Positions 9,155 through 20,905 are shown, counted from the stretch's first letter. The stretch is DNA of 64,000 nt from Choricystis sp. odSpoLacu1 (GCA_958009055.1 OY253658.1:310001-374000), one strand, 5' to 3'. The notes: generated by a model from the letters alone, not told the origin. Translations and numbers: made by a program.

Positions 9155-11115
9155 TCACATCCCACCACGCGCCGCCGCGGCCGCCGCCGCCGCCCTCGCC
9201 TGCAGCTCCCGCCACGCGCCATCCACGCACCGCCTCACATCCGCGTATGTCACCACCAGCAGGGACCCTTCATCCCGGGAGGGCAGGAGGAGGCGCTCCC
9301 GGGAGCCGGCGTCCAGTTTGGCGAGGGCTTCGGCTATTGGGCCCCACTCGAGCCTCGGCCCTCCATCCGGCCCTGCTTCATGGAACACAGCATCCCTGAA
9401 CAGGGCAGCGACATGAGCATCCCCCGAGTCGTCGCCCCGGTCGACGACGGCGGTCAGGCGGGCCAGGGCGCGCAGGGCGCGGGCGGCTCCCGCTTCGCGG
9501 GCGAGGGCTGAAGACACAGCGTCGACTGTGAGGGCACGCGCATCGAGTTCAGCCAGCAGCCTCCCCCCCAGCGATGCAGCCAGGTCGTGCCACGTGGCGA
9601 CACGGCCGCCGTCAGCAGCAGCCGCGAGAGCGGCCGCCAGGGACGCGAAATCTGGGGAAATAGCCGCGGCCGCGGCTTCGGGCGACGCGTGCGCGCTCCC
9701 GCCACACGCCAGCGCCAGCGCCAGCCGCCCCACCGCCGCCACGTCGGCGCGCTGGGCGGCGGCCAGGGCGGCGGGATCGCGCGCGTCCAGGGGGGCCAGG
9801 AGGGCGGGGACGGCAAGGCCAGTGACACGCAGGCGGCCGGGCGGAGCGAGAATCACTTTACTCGGCGCCAAACACGGCGGCCTCAACGCCAGGCCCGCTG
9901 TGTGGGCCGCCCTCAACGCGGCACACAGCTGGGTCAGGTACGACCACAGCACGTCCTCGGTGGGGGGGGCGGCGGAGGCCCCCCGCAGGTGGGCGTCCTC
10001 CAGGGTCACTGCGCCCGGAAACAAGTCAGCTGCGAGCCACAGGGCGGGCGACCCTCCCCAGTCGGACGACACAAAGGCGGAGGTGGGGGGGGCCAAGTTC
10101 GGGTGGCCGGCGAGGGGGGCCCACGCGGCGACCGCGGCGGCCGCGGCGGCCGCGCCATCGGCAGAGGGCGGCGCGGCGCGCGGATCCAGCCGCCTCAACG
10201 CGGCGGGGGTGCCGTCATCCGCGGACACGCCTTTGACCAGCAGGGTGGGCACGCCAAACGCGGAGGAGGGGGACGCGGAGGCAGTGGCAACATCTTCCAA
10301 CGGGAAGATCGAGTGGTACGCTCCCACACTCGCGGGCAGCCCGCTCTCGCCCCCCGCGTCCGCCGCCGACGCCAGCGTCAGGGCTGCGTGGGCCGCCAGT
10401 CCGGCGCGCAATCTGTCTGCCGCCGCCGTGGCGGCGGCGCGGGCGCGGCCGAGGGCGGGGGCGGGGGAGGGCTGGCCGCCGCGCCCGCGGCCACGCGCCG
10501 CGGCGAGCGGCGACGGGGGGCCGCCGCGCGGGCGGGGAGGTGGAGGCCGAATGCCGACGCCACCATACAGCGGCCTCGGCCCTCCCATCATCATGCCACG
10601 CCCTCCATACTGCGGCGGCGGGGGCGCGGGACGCCCGTAAAAATGGGGGGGGCGGGTGGTGGTAGTGTGGAGGCGGTGCGTGCTGGCCGCCATGCTGAGG
10701 CCCGCCATACCCGCCATACTGGGGGGGGGGGGGGCGGTGCGGTGACGCCCCCGCTGGCGCCACCGCGGCCTGCGTCTCCCGGGGTGTGGGCGGTGAGGCC
10801 GAGCAGGTCGTCCGAGTCGGGCAGCGTGGTGCCCGCGTCCCCGCCTCCGCCGCCTCCTCCTCCTCTGCCCGGCACAAAGGGCGTCGCCCCAGCCGTCATG
10901 TTGCCGCCACCGCCCGGCACAAAGGCGGGCGCGTTGACGGCGGCGGCCGGCATGGCGGGCGGCGGCGGGGCGCCCGCCGTGGGCGGGCCGCCCACGCCGC
11001 CCGGCACAAACTCTTTGGCGGCCAGGTTGAGGTTGGACATTTCCCTGGACGCAGAGTCCAGGGAGGCCAGGGGCGAGGCGACGCCGTCCGCGGGGGCGGC
11101 GTCGTCGGCTTCCAT
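9155..11115 (-). CDS. PAN3: PAN3, regulatory subunit of the PAN2-PAN3 deadenylase, with homopolymer frame breaks
   Basis: The N-terminal part (11115 to about 10735) contains a PAM2 motif, LNLAAKEFVPGG, which binds the poly(A)-binding protein MLLE domain, then two more FVPG repeats. The C-terminal part is the PAN3 pseudokinase and knob domain: YHSIFPLE, FGVPTLLVKGVSADDG, TEDVLWSYLTQLCAALRAAHTAGL, DVAAVGRLALALACG, VAALFRDAVFHEAGPDG, and the end motif SRDEGSLLVVTYADVRRCVDGAWREL. The two parts are in different frames. A G14 run at 10721-10734 and a G8 run at 10645-10652 flank a Tyr/Gly/His-rich linker (QYGGYGGPQHGGQHAPPPHY) that reads in the third frame. Gaining or losing one base at each run makes one continuous protein of about 650 residues. 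PAN2-PAN3 shortens mRNA poly(A) tails. I see no zinc finger. Confidence 0.85.
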
Positions 11116-11420
11116 TTAGCCCCGGTCGGTCGACGGAGAAGCCTTGCCGCTCGGCGCGCGCAGTTCTACCTCCTCCTCGCCAGCGCCGCGTGCGCAGTGG
11201 GGTGGCTTAGCTGGAGGCGCGGCGGGAGGGGCACGGGCAAGGTTGAAACCACCAGAGCCAAACGCTTGCCGTTTTTGTGAAGGGTCGACGTCGACGTCTC
11301 CACTCCCCCATTGGTCGGTTTCTCTTTCTGTGTTGGGGTCGCGCGCCCACCGCGGCGCTGTGAGTCTGTGCCGACTCGAGCACGCACACAGACACGCACC
11401 CTGATCAAACACACACACCC
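11116..11420. promoter_or_regulatory. Divergent promoter region PAN3 / MED18
   Basis: This 305-bp interval lies between two divergent start codons. It is less GC-rich than the genes and has CA-rich stretches close to the MED18 ATG. I see no clear TATA box and no gene. Confidence 0.45.
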
Positions 11421-12118
11421 ATGTCTCTCCCCGACGCACCAACCACCGCCGCCCCCGTCGAAGCGCGGCTCGCAGGTGCTCTCGACGCCTCCTCCACGGC
11501 CGCCGTCACCGCCCTGCACGCCACCCTGGAAGCTGCCGCCGGGCGGCCACCGACCGCCGTGCTGCGGCATGAAGTCGTGTTTGCGCCGCGCCGCATGCCG
11601 CCGCCCCCCACCGGCGCTGCGGCGCGCGCGGCACCGCCACCCCCCACGGGGGGCGAGCTGCGCCTGGTGCGCGACCTGCGAGCCCCACCGTCCTCTGATG
11701 GTGTGACCGCGTGGGAGCTGCAGTCGGTGGGGCCACCCCTGCGCGGGCGCGGCGCGGCGGCCGCGCGCGCGCGGCCGCGCGCGCAGTTGCCCGCACCTCC
11801 CTGGCCTCCGTCGATGCCGCCGGCCTGCTGGAAGCCGCCAGCTTTGGCGTGACCTACGAACGCCTGTTTGATGGGCTGCAGTTTGTCATTGCACGCGGCG
11901 CTGTCCGCGTGTGTGTGCGCGTCGGCACCCTCTCCCGCGTGCCGCCGGGACCCAGCCCTCCCACGTCTCGCGCGGTCAATGCAGCCCCGGGGCTCCTCCT
12001 GGTGGAGGCCAGTGCAGCGGGTGGGGAGGCGGGAGGGGGGGAGTATGGGGCGGCGAGCGACGCGCTGGGCTGGGTGGCCGACCTGGTCAAGCCGTGGGTG
12101 GAGCTCGGCAAAGAGTGA
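11421..12118 (+). CDS. MED18: Mediator subunit 18 (MED18) with one frame break
   Basis: The start MSLPDAPTT leads into VTALHATLEAAAGRPPTAVLRHEVVFAPRR, resembling the MED18 N-terminal region. The C-terminal part reads GVTYERLFDGLQFVIARGAVRVCV, LLLVEASA and LGWVADLVKPWVELGKE, matching the MED18 beta-barrel end (family pattern FAEQLKPLVxLxK). The two halves are in different frames. The switch must lie between about 11745 and 11790, inside a (GC)n tract that codes for Ala/Arg. One base gained or lost there gives a protein of about 232 residues, close to the family size of about 210-240. MED18 belongs to the Mediator head module. No intron signals explain the break. Confidence 0.68.
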
Positions 12119-12319
12119 TGAAGGGGCGTGCGACTGAAAATCTGTGTGTTGCCTGGTTTGAGAGGGCTGTGAAACTGATGCTGATTGTTTTTTTTTTTTG
12201 GCGGGGAGGGACGTGAGCACAAACTGTAAAAACAGCGTTCTTCTCCACTCAGTTGAACCACGACTCGTCTCTCTCTCTCCAACTTAAAATCAGACTCTCC
12301 TGCAGTTTCTCCCATTCTC

Positions 12320-15300
12320 TCAATCCGCCTTGCGGTACGGCGCCAACAACGCCACCAGCGCGGCATCGCGCGCGCCGTCGGTCGGCAGCGCGAGCCAGCG
12401 CGCGCCGTTGATGGCGACGACCCGAAACCCGGCCGCCTCCACCAGCCGCGCGGACGCGCGGGCGGCGCCCGTGGGGCCGCGCGCGTCGGCCCGGGAGGCC
12501 GCGTCGGCGGCGTCGGGGGCGTCGTCGTCGTCGGTGTCGGTCGGTTCGCCGCCCACGACGCGCGTCAAGTCGGTCTCGCGCAGCACTTCGAGTGCCACCC
12601 TCCCCCCCGGCAGCGTCACTGGCAGGCGCACATCCACCCCAAAGCGGGGCACCCGCACCCCCGGGTCCAGCTGCACCCCGGCGCGGGCGAGGGCGGCCGC
12701 GACAGATCGTTCCGCCGCGCCACGAGGGGAAGGGGGGCCGCCCGCAAACAGCACGCGCTTGAGCCGGGTGCGGGCGCCGGGGGGCAGGCGCGGCAGCACG
12801 GGCGCCCTGTCTGCCGCCGCCAAAGCAGCTGCCTGGCCCAGGCGGGCCAGGTCGACGCCGCCAGAGGGGGCGCCCGGCGCGAGCCTGCGCACGCGGTGGT
12901 CTGCGAGCTCTCTGTAGAGTGGGTGCCCATACCCACCCGCCAACGCCAGCGCCCACAGCGCGCCCACGGCTGACCGGTCGGGCAGCGCGTCTGCGGCGGC
13001 GCGGGCGGCGCCTTCGTCGGCGGCCAGGGCGGCTGCCAGGGCGCCCGCACGGCCGCCAACGTCGGCGGCTGCTGTGAGCACGGCGGCCGCGTCCGTAGGC
13101 CGCGCCCTCCGCTCCCGCACTGCGGTCGCCAGGCACGCGTCCGCCGCGGCCAGCAGGGCGGGCGCCCGGGCCCGCAGGGCGGCGAGGGCGGGCAGGGCCA
13201 TGGCCCAGTCGCGCGGCGCGGCGTCGTCAGCGCGGGACGCGAGCGCGGACGCCAACGCACGCACTGCGGGCGGCCTCACCCCGCCCAACCTCGTGGTGGC
13301 CCACAACAGAGTCGCCGCATACCTTGGAGTCAGGCCATCCCCCCTCCGCCTCGCTTCGACAGCCAGGGCAGCCAACAAGGGCGCCGCGTCGCGCGGCGGC
13401 GCGCGCCACCGCGCGGCCGCCCACGCTGTGTTGGCCAGCTCGGCATCACTCATGGCGGGGGCGCGGGACGCGGCTTCAGCCAGCAAGCCCGCCGTGATGG
13501 CGCGGGGCGGGGTGTGGCGCAGGGAAGCGAGGCCCCAGGCGACGTGAAAGATGTCTTGCGGGGCAGACGCGGCGGCCGCAGCACGTGCACCCACCGCGAG
13601 CGCGTCTAGAGTTTCGGCGTCGGGGGGGCTTCCACCCGCGCCCACGATGCGGGCCACACCCCACACCACGTTGGCGATGTGTTGGGGTTCGCAGCGGGGT
13701 AGGACGGCGGCAGCGGCGGTGGCCAGCGCGCGTGGCAGCGGCGCGGCGGGGGCGACGCGCAGGGCGCCGTAGGCCCAAGCGACTGCCGCCAGGCCACGCG
13801 GATCAAAGTCACCTGCCGCCGCCATGTCGACGGAAGCTTCAGCAGCAGCCTCCAGGAAGGCGGGGGGGGGCAGCACGCCCAGGGTGGCGTAGGCCCAGAG
13901 CGAGGTCGACAGCGCGTGCGCGCCGAGCGCTTTCGCGCGCGGCGCGGCGTCCGCGCCCGCCGCCGCCAGGGCGGCCCGGGCGGAGGGACCGTCCGCGCGC
14001 CAGGTGGCGAGCGCCCACAGCGCGTTGGCTAAAGGTTTGGGGGCAAAGGTGGAGGGCGCGTCCGCGAGGCGGCCAGCAAGCAGTGGGGCGACCGAGTCGC
14101 TGCACGCGCCGAGCCGCGCGAGCGCCCAGCCACACAGCGCGAGAGGCTCGGGGGCGAGTTCACTGGACGCAGCCGCGACTGCGTTCGCGGCAGCAGATAG
14201 AGCGGCAGCCGAGGGGCGGGCCCCCAGGCGGGCCAGGGACCAGAGGGCGGGCGCGAGGCCGTCGCGCGGAAGCGAGGCAAGGCGTGCGGTCGCCCACGCG
14301 TCTGCGGCCGCCAACAACGGAGGCGCCCCCCACCCCAGCGCCGCGTACGCAGTCAGCAGGCGCAGCACGTCGTCCGGTTCAAAAGCGTCGATGGTGGACG
14401 CGGCTGCTGCTGCAATGGCGTCCAGGGCGGCAGGCGGGCGGGCGCGCAGGCGAGCCAAGGCACGCGCCGCGTCTGTGAGAGCGCGCGGCGTCGCATCTCG
14501 CGCGGTGGCGGCGCACGCGGCCGCCAACGCCGTCACGGCAGCCTCCGAGGCACCACCCAGGCGAGCCAAGGCCCACAGCAGGGAGGGCGCGGTGGTGGCG
14601 TCCAGAGACGGGGCGACGCCGACCGCGCGCGCAGACAGCGCCGCGAGCGCGGCTGCGGGGGGCACCGCCGGCGCGGCTGCCAACGCCCACGCGATCGCCG
14701 CCACGTCGGCGCCCTCCGCGTCGGCCAGCAGGCGGGAGTCGGCCGCTGCCAACGCATCCCCCACGGACTCGGCCAGGGAGGCGGGGACGCCGCCCGCGGC
14801 TGCGAGGCCCCACAGCAGGCGCGCAACGTCGGGGGGGGGGAGGGCGGCGACTGTTTCAGCATCCAGCGCGGCCGCCGCCGACGCCGCGGCGGCGGGGGCT
14901 CCCGCCGACCCCGCCGCCCAGGCCAGGCGCCCCACGTCGGCCGGTGGGGGAGGAGGGGCGGAAGAAGACGCCAGCGCGGCGTCGGCCGCCGCGACCAGCG
15001 CGCGCGACGGCGCGCCGACCGCGGCCGCGCCCCACGCGGCTGCGACGAGAGCGGCGGCAGACGAGGTACCACCAACCTGCGCCTCCACCGCCACCGCGGC
15101 CGCCGCCACAAAGTTGGAGCCTGGGGTGACGCCCAGGCGGGTGCACGCGGTCAACGCGGCGGCCGCCGCGCCCGCCGCGTCGGCGCCGCCCAGCGCGGAC
15201 GCTGCATCGCTCCCCAGCCTCGCCGCCAGGGTGGCGGGGACGAGGGGGGGGGGCTGCATTGGCGCCCAGGGTGGCGTAGGCGACGAGGGCCAGGGCGGCG

Positions 15301-16646
15301 CCTCGCCCAGTGAGCGCGTCGGGGGGCCAGGCTGCGAGCGCAGCGCCGAGCGACGACAGCAGCCTGCGCGGCGCGCCACCGCGCGTGGCGGCGTGCACGC
15401 TGGCCGCCGCCCGCAGCGCGCCCGCCGCCGCGTCGGGGGGGAGGGCGGAGGCGGTTGCCTCCGCCAGGTCGGCGACCGCGTCCAGGGCGGGAGCGAGGAC
15501 GGGGCGTAAAACAGGCGCGGGCGCGTCGCCGTGCGCGGCGACCGCGCGCGCCAGCGCGGCCAGCGCGGCCGCCAGGTGGCGCTGGTCGGCGGCCAGGACG
15601 GCGTTGTCAGATGTGAGCGCAGCTGTCACGCAGGCGGGAGATGTGGCGGCGGCCAGGGCGGCCAGCAACGCGTCGGCAGCTGATTGCGCGTGTTCGTCGT
15701 CGGCGTCGCCGCCACTGGCTGCTGCCACGGGGGCCGCCCCCGCGCCGGGGGCACCCACACCGCCCCCATCGTCCCCGCCCCAGTCGTCGCCCGCGTCTGC
15801 GGGGGCGGCGGCCAGCGGGGCGCCGCGCGAGGCGGGGGCGGGGGTGGCGTCAGCGTCATCGTCACCCCCGTCGGCGTCGCTGTCGTCGTCGCCGTCGTCC
15901 GGCAGGTGGTCGGCTGCAGCGGCGACCGGGTCATCAGTATCAGCACAGGGAGCAGCTCTCGGCACCGGCGTCTCCAGCGGGTGGTCGTCGCCGTCGCGGC
16001 CGCGGGCGCGCAGCGTGCCGGGCGGCGCGGGCGGCGCGCGCGCAAACGCGGCCGCCCGGTCCCCCGTCACAAACAGGGGCAGCGCCGCCCCCAGCACGTC
16101 CGCCGCGCGCGCCGCAAAGTCGGCGGCCAGGGCGCCCGATTCAGCGTAGTCGGGGTGGGCGATGGCGTAGCGAGCGGCGGCGGTGAGCCAGGGCGGCGCG
16201 TCGCCGTTGTCGGTCGGGCGGGGGCGAGGCGGCGGCGGGGGTGACGCCTCTGTCGCCACCTCCCCACTGCCGCCTCCGCTCTCTGTCGTGCTGGCTACAC
16301 TGCCCGACGCCTGCGGCCACGGACACCGCGGCCCAGCGGGCGGTGGGTCGGCGCCCGCTGCCTGCGGCCACGCACAGCGCGGCCCCAGCACGCGCACGCC
16401 GTCGGGGGAGGGTGCCAGCGCAGATGAAGCGGCGGCGCCAGTGTCGGAGGCACGCTCTGCGTCTGTGCCGGCAGCCAGAGCGTCGGGCGGGGAGGCGGAG
16501 GGGTGGGGAGGGTGGGGACGGCGGGGCAGCGGTGCGGGCGCGCCGCGCGGCGGCAGCCGCGGCGGGGCGGCCCGCATGGCGTGCCCTGGGCGAGGAAGGC
16601 AGGCACACGTTGCGTGCAGGGCGGCTGAAAGAGAGGAGCGCGCCAC
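12320..16646 (-). CDS. Large OPR-type helical repeat protein with C-terminal RAP domain (organelle RNA factor)
   Basis: Two overlapping open frames join at a G10 run (15244-15253) into one protein of about 1440 residues. The N-terminus (from 16646, or from the inner Met in MRAAPPRLPPRGAPAPLP) is basic and Pro/Ala-rich, suiting an organelle transit peptide. It is followed by an acidic Asp/Gly-rich linker. From about residue 450 onward there are many degenerate helical repeats with the core [L/A]xxxLWAxAxLG, such as PLANALWALATW, ALSTSLWAYATLG, GLAAVAWAYGAL and APSLLWALARLG. The C-terminus carries a RAP domain: RVPRFGVDVRLPVTLPGGRV, ALEVLRETDL and LVEAAGFRVVAINGARWLAL. OPR/RAP proteins guide maturation, stability or translation of specific plastid or mitochondrial RNAs and are greatly expanded in green algae. 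The target RNA cannot be inferred. It is head-to-head with CSN7. Confidence 0.8.
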
Positions 16647-16809
16647 CGCCCTCGCAAAGAAAACGGCACAAGCTTCGCAATTCGCGACGCTCTGTCAAGA
16701 CCCCGACGCAGACCCCTTTTTCCTTCGGCTCTGTTCAGCCGGCGTGGGTGTTCACCCTCCCAGCACCGCCACCCACTGCCACCCACCCACCCACACCCAC
16801 ACCTCCTCG

Positions 16810-17868
16810 ATGCCCCCCCCCCCCGAGCTGGAGCCCTTCCTGCTGCTCGCGCGGTCGGCGCGCGGGCGCGCCGCGGCCGAGCTGGTGCTCAAAGCCACCG
16901 CCGCGCCCGGCGTGTTTGTGTTTGGGGAGCTGCTGGATGAGGCGCACGTGCGCGAGGTGTGAGGATGGGTGAGGGTGGGTGAGAGTGGGGACGTTTTTTG
17001 GTCGCGAGAGGCACGATGCCTAGCCCTGCCGACCGCCTGCCCCTTCAAACCCTCTCCCCCCCACACAACACAGCTCGCCACCGGCGACCTCGCCCCCTAC
17101 CACGCCCTGCTGGAACTGTTTGCGTACGGCACATGGCCCGACTACCGGGGTGAGAAGGAGAGGGCGTTTATTGGTGGGAGGGTAAAGGGGCGTTTTGTTG
17201 GAGGGTGGAGGCAGGGAGAAGAAGCAGGCTGTGGGGATTCTATTCCTTCTCTCCCTCCTCTCCGCCCAACACCCTGATTTCACGCCCACCCTTACTACAC
17301 AGCCTCGCCTTCTTCCTACCCCCTTCTGACCGACGCCCACACCGCCAAGCTGAAGGCATTGACCCTGGCGTCCCTCGCGGCGCGCGTGCCGCGCGGCGGC
17401 CTGCTCCCCTACGCCACCATCGCCACCGCGGTCGACGTCCCCCCCGGCCGCGAGCTGGACGACCTGTTGATCGAGGGCGGCCTGTACACCGGCCTCGTGG
17501 TGGGGCGGCTGGACGCCGCAGCGGCGGGGGTGAGGGTCACGCGCGCCGCGCCGCGCGACGTGCGCCGCTCTGAGTTACCCGCCATTGCCTCCGGCCTCGC
17601 CGCCTGGCTGGACGCGGCGCGCGGGGTGGCCGCCTCCCTGGAGGCGGCGGGGCGGGGCGCCCTGGCGGCCGCGGCGGATGGGAAAGCGGCCGCCGCCGCG
17701 TCGGCCGCCGCGGTTGACGCGGCCGCTGGCGGCGGCGGCGGCGGCAACGCGCGGGCGACCGCGTCCGACGGGGACGCGCCCGCGGTGCCGGGGGAGTTGC
17801 CGTCCGGTGCTCAGGCCACGCCGGACGCGATGGACGATGATGGGGGGCGGCCCAAGCGCAGGCGGTGA
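16810..17868 (+). CDS. CSN7: COP9 signalosome subunit 7 (PCI domain)
   Basis: Three exons: 16810-16956, 17074-17149 and 17303-17868, with GTGTGA/GTGAGA donors and CAG acceptors; phases agree. The start reads LEPFLLLARSARGRAAAELV, FVFGELLDEAHVREV, LATGDLAPYHALLELFAYGTW and DYR, an unmistakable CSN7 PCI N-terminus. Exon 3 has AKLKALTLASLAARVPRGGL, LPYATIATAVDV and RELDDLLIEGGLYTGLVVGRL, the winged-helix half of the PCI domain. An Ala/Gly-rich tail ends in basic KRRR. CSN7 is a structural subunit of the complex that removes NEDD8 from cullins. Confidence 0.92.
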
Positions 17869-17909
17869 AGAGGAGGGAAGGGGGGTGTTTTTTTTCAGAG
17901 GAACGGAGC

Positions 17910-17953
17910 GCGCACGACTTTTCCTTTCCAACTGGAAAGGAAAAGTCGTGCGC
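17910..17953. repeat. Perfect 21-bp inverted repeat with 2-nt loop between convergent genes
   Basis: The left arm is 17910-17930 and the right arm 17933-17953, exact reverse complements separated by AC. The hairpin lies 41 bp after the CSN7 stop and 117 bp before the DUSP12 stop. It would form in either 3' UTR and could act in 3'-end formation or stability. The role is inferred. Confidence 0.9.
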
Positions 17954-18070
17954 CTCTGCTTTTCTTCCTGCGCTCTTTTCGTTTTCGGGGTATGCAGAAC
18001 ACAAACGCGCTGAAAGCTTTCAACAAACAACAGAGCAAAACAAACACCACAGCCACCCTTTCTCTGTCTC

Positions 18071-19304
18071 TCACGTCAACCGCGGCGTGCGCACGCCCAC
18101 CCCTCCACTCCCGCCCTCCGCATCCAGCCGGGCCAGGTGCAGCCTGAAGCAGGGCGTCATCCAGCCCCCCCCCACCGTCTGCCCCCCTGCCCAGTCAAAC
18201 GCGCCCAGCCGCGCGGCACACGCAGGACAGTTGAGCTTGCCCGACACAGCGCCACCGGCCAGCGCGTCCGCCATCCAGGCCAGGGGCTCCACATACAGGG
18301 ACGAGCCATCGCTGCCCAGGGGCAGGGTGGTGGGAGGGGGTGGCCCCGAGATGGTGGGCGCGCGCCCCCGTTGCTTGCCCCGAAACGTGGGCCCCCACAC
18401 TCCTCCTCCTCCGCCACCGCCATCCACTGGGACCGCGTTGGCCGAGGTGGCCACAATGCGGCGGCACGCGCGGCACCGGTACACAGCGGTGGGCGGGTGG
18501 GCGGCAGAGGAGGAGGAGGTGTCGCCGACTGTTGCCAACGCCCCCACCTCCCCACCCGCCAGCACGCGCCCGCCCGCCACGGCGGCGCGATGGGCGCGGT
18601 AGGCCGGGTGGGTCGCATCTAGGTTGGCCCCCATGGCGGACCACAGAGCCAGTTGGCGGGTGAAGCCGTTGGAAGCGCGGGGACAGGCGGCCACGACAGC
18701 GGCCATCGCTGCGTCCGAATCCAGCCTTTCCAAGCTCACCAACACGCCAGCAGCCACCGCCGCCGACCGTGACACGCCCTGCGCGCAGTGGAGGAGGATG
18801 GGGGCGTGCGCCGTGCGCGCGGCGGCCACTGCCGCCACCGCGGACGGCAGCACGGCCAGCAAATCCGCGTCCTCGTCGTCCTCCAGGTCCAGGTGAGTGG
18901 CGTGCGTGATGGTGGGCGGAAGGGAGGGGGGTGGCCCGTTGACGATGGACTGAGAGGGTGTGTGTGGAAAGGGGTTAAAAAAGAAAGACTAATCCACTGA
19001 TCACTCCTCCGTCCACACACGCACACAACACAAGCACTCTCACCACGACGTGGGTGATGCCCGCGTCAGCGACGTGGGCCAGGGACGAGATGCCGCCGAT
19101 GAAGATGTCTGTGAGGGTTGCAAAAAGTGAGCGGGTTGGGGCGGTCGTTTTTTGGTGTTCGCATTCGTGGGCTCCTCCCCCGCGTTTCCTCGCCTCCCTC
19201 CCTCTAGCACAGACACACGCACACACACATCGCAACGAAACCACCTCCTCACCTGGCCGCACGGCGCACAGGCCCCCGTCCACGTCGGCCGGCGCGGCCG
19301 ACAT
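18071..19304 (-). CDS. DUSP12: DUSP12/YVH1-type dual-specificity phosphatase with C-terminal zinc domain
   Basis: Three exons: 19304-19253, 19108-19044 and 18949-18071. The joined start is MSAAPADVDGGLCAVRP, then DIFIGGISSLAHVADAGITHVV, the opening strand and helix of a DUSP domain. The P-loop is ILLHCAQGVSRSAAV (HCxxGxxR, catalytic Cys and Arg present). The C-terminal zinc-binding region has YRCRACRRIV, VEPLAWMADAL, KLNCPACAARLGAFDWAGGQ and GGWMTPCFRLHLARLD, closely following yeast Yvh1 and human DUSP12. Yvh1 helps release Mrt4 during 60S ribosome maturation, using the zinc domain rather than catalysis. A His/Gly/Ser low-complexity linker joins the parts. RBM22 lies upstream on the same strand. 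Confidence 0.88.
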
Positions 19305-19482
19305 GCGGATGTGTTTGTTTTGTTGTCAGCTGCCTCCTCCCCGCGCGAGGCACGCGTGCCCCGCCTTGCTTCTTCAAACACGCGTGCTGGAGTGTTGTTG
19401 CACAGAGGGAGACTGGGGCAAAGACAGAGGACAAAAAACCACACCTAAAAAACACACTGAACACAAAACCAACGCTCTCTCG

Positions 19483-20905
19483 TCACTCGCCACGCGTCTT
19501 CTTGCCGCCCCCTCCCTCCCCCTCCTCCGCCGCCCGCTTGGGCGCCGCCGCTGCGGGCGTCGCCCCCGCTCGCGACGGGTCCATGGACGGGTACGCGGAC
19601 CGAGGGCCGCCAGGCGCGGGGAGCGCGCCCCCTGCGACTGGCTTGCCCCACGCCAACTTGGCGGGTTCACCATGAAACGCCAACCGCCCCGCCAGCGCCC
19701 CGGCCGCCGCCTCCGCCCCCGCCCGCGTCACAAAGGTCACAAACGCGGCCCGCCGGTCGGGGCGGAGGACGACGGAGGCGAGGTCGCCGTGTGCAGAGAA
19801 GGCGGTGCGAACATCTGCCTCGGTGGCAAGCGGGGACAACCCCCCCACCACCAGCGTCGTGATGCTGGTGTCGCCAGGCGGCGCAATCCGAGCCCTGTCC
19901 ACCTCGCGAGCCAGCACGGCGGCGGCGACGGGGTCGTTGACGCCGTAATATCGATCTTTAATCTTTTGGTTGGACAGGGGGCCCGTGGAGGGCAGGTCGT
20001 GCCGGTATGGACACGCCGCCCCACGCTTGCACTCTCCTTTCGCAAAAAATGTGCACAGCTTGGCTGCATTGCGTTGGTAGTAGTGGGGGCGGCGGGCCAG
20101 GCGTTCCAGCATGGCGCGCCCTCCCGCGACCGGGGTGGCCGCGTCGGTGGTGCCGTCGCCGGGGGCCGGCAGCGCCGCCAGCGCGCTGGTGCCAGGCAGG
20201 GCGGCCACAGCGCCACCACCACCACCGCCAGCTTCCAGATACTCAGCGCCCAGCGTGCCGTCGCGCGCGGCTTGGGTCAATTGGTACTCAATCCCAACAG
20301 CCGACTTGGCAGCCAGCTCATCCCTCGCCGCCCCCAGGGCCGCGTCCCGCACCTGGGTGGGGACGCCATACTTGAGGTCCAGCAAGCACACCTGGCACAC
20401 GTTGCGCGCTTTGGCGACGTCCTGGCAGATGATCGTCTTTTTGTAGCGCGCGTTGGGGCCTGGCTTCCAGCGAAAGACGGTGTAGGGGCGGCCCGAGATG
20501 TGGCACTCGCCGCCAAACTCGATCTGTTGTGAGCGGGGTGGGGGTGTGGAGGGTGGGTGAGCGGGTGAAGGGGTGCGTGTGCCGTCGGACGGCGAACCGG
20601 AGCGAGCGCTGGCGCTTTGTTTCCTCGCCGTTGCGCTTCCCTCCGCCTTCCTCCCCCCATGTGACGCCCGGACACTCCCAGCACACACATGCCTGGCGTC
20701 TGAGGCGTAGGCCGAGGCGTGGCCGCCCCCCCCCACGCCGCGCCAGCACCCGTCGTCCTTCCCTCTCACCCCCCCCACACAACACAGCACTCACCCTCTG
20801 CATGCGGACGTACGGGTTGGGCCCCAGACACGTCTCGCACACGATGGGGAAGTCGGCCCTCTCCCACCCGTCGGCGTCCGGGTCGCGGAGGAGGCGGTCG
20901 GCCAT
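19483..20905 (-). CDS. RBM22: RBM22/Cwc2-Ecm2-type pre-mRNA splicing factor
   Basis: Exon 1 (20905-20795) encodes MADRLLRDPDADGWERADFP then IVCETCLGPNPYVRMQR. A GTGAGTG donor is followed by a 271-nt intron and exon 2 (20523-19483). Exon 2 has ECHISGRPYTVFRWKPG, KKTIICQDVAKARNVCQVCL and LDLKYGVPTQVRD, the RBM22 N-terminal zinc module. A CCCH finger follows (CTFFAKGECKRGAACPYRH), with YYGVNDPVAA, then one RRM with TLVVGGLSPLATEADVRTAF and AAFVTFVTRAGAEAA. The end is Gly/Lys-rich. RBM22 contacts U6 snRNA and the intron in the activated spliceosome. Identity is firm. Confidence 0.93.

Noticed and set aside
9587..11119. 510-residue open frame on + strand over PAN3
   Set aside because: Shadow of PAN3, which has clear family motifs on the minus strand.
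14004..15509. 501-residue open frame on + strand
   Set aside because: It is antisense to the OPR repeats; the composition is Ala/Ser/Arg-only, as expected when GC-rich codons of the real gene are read on the other strand.
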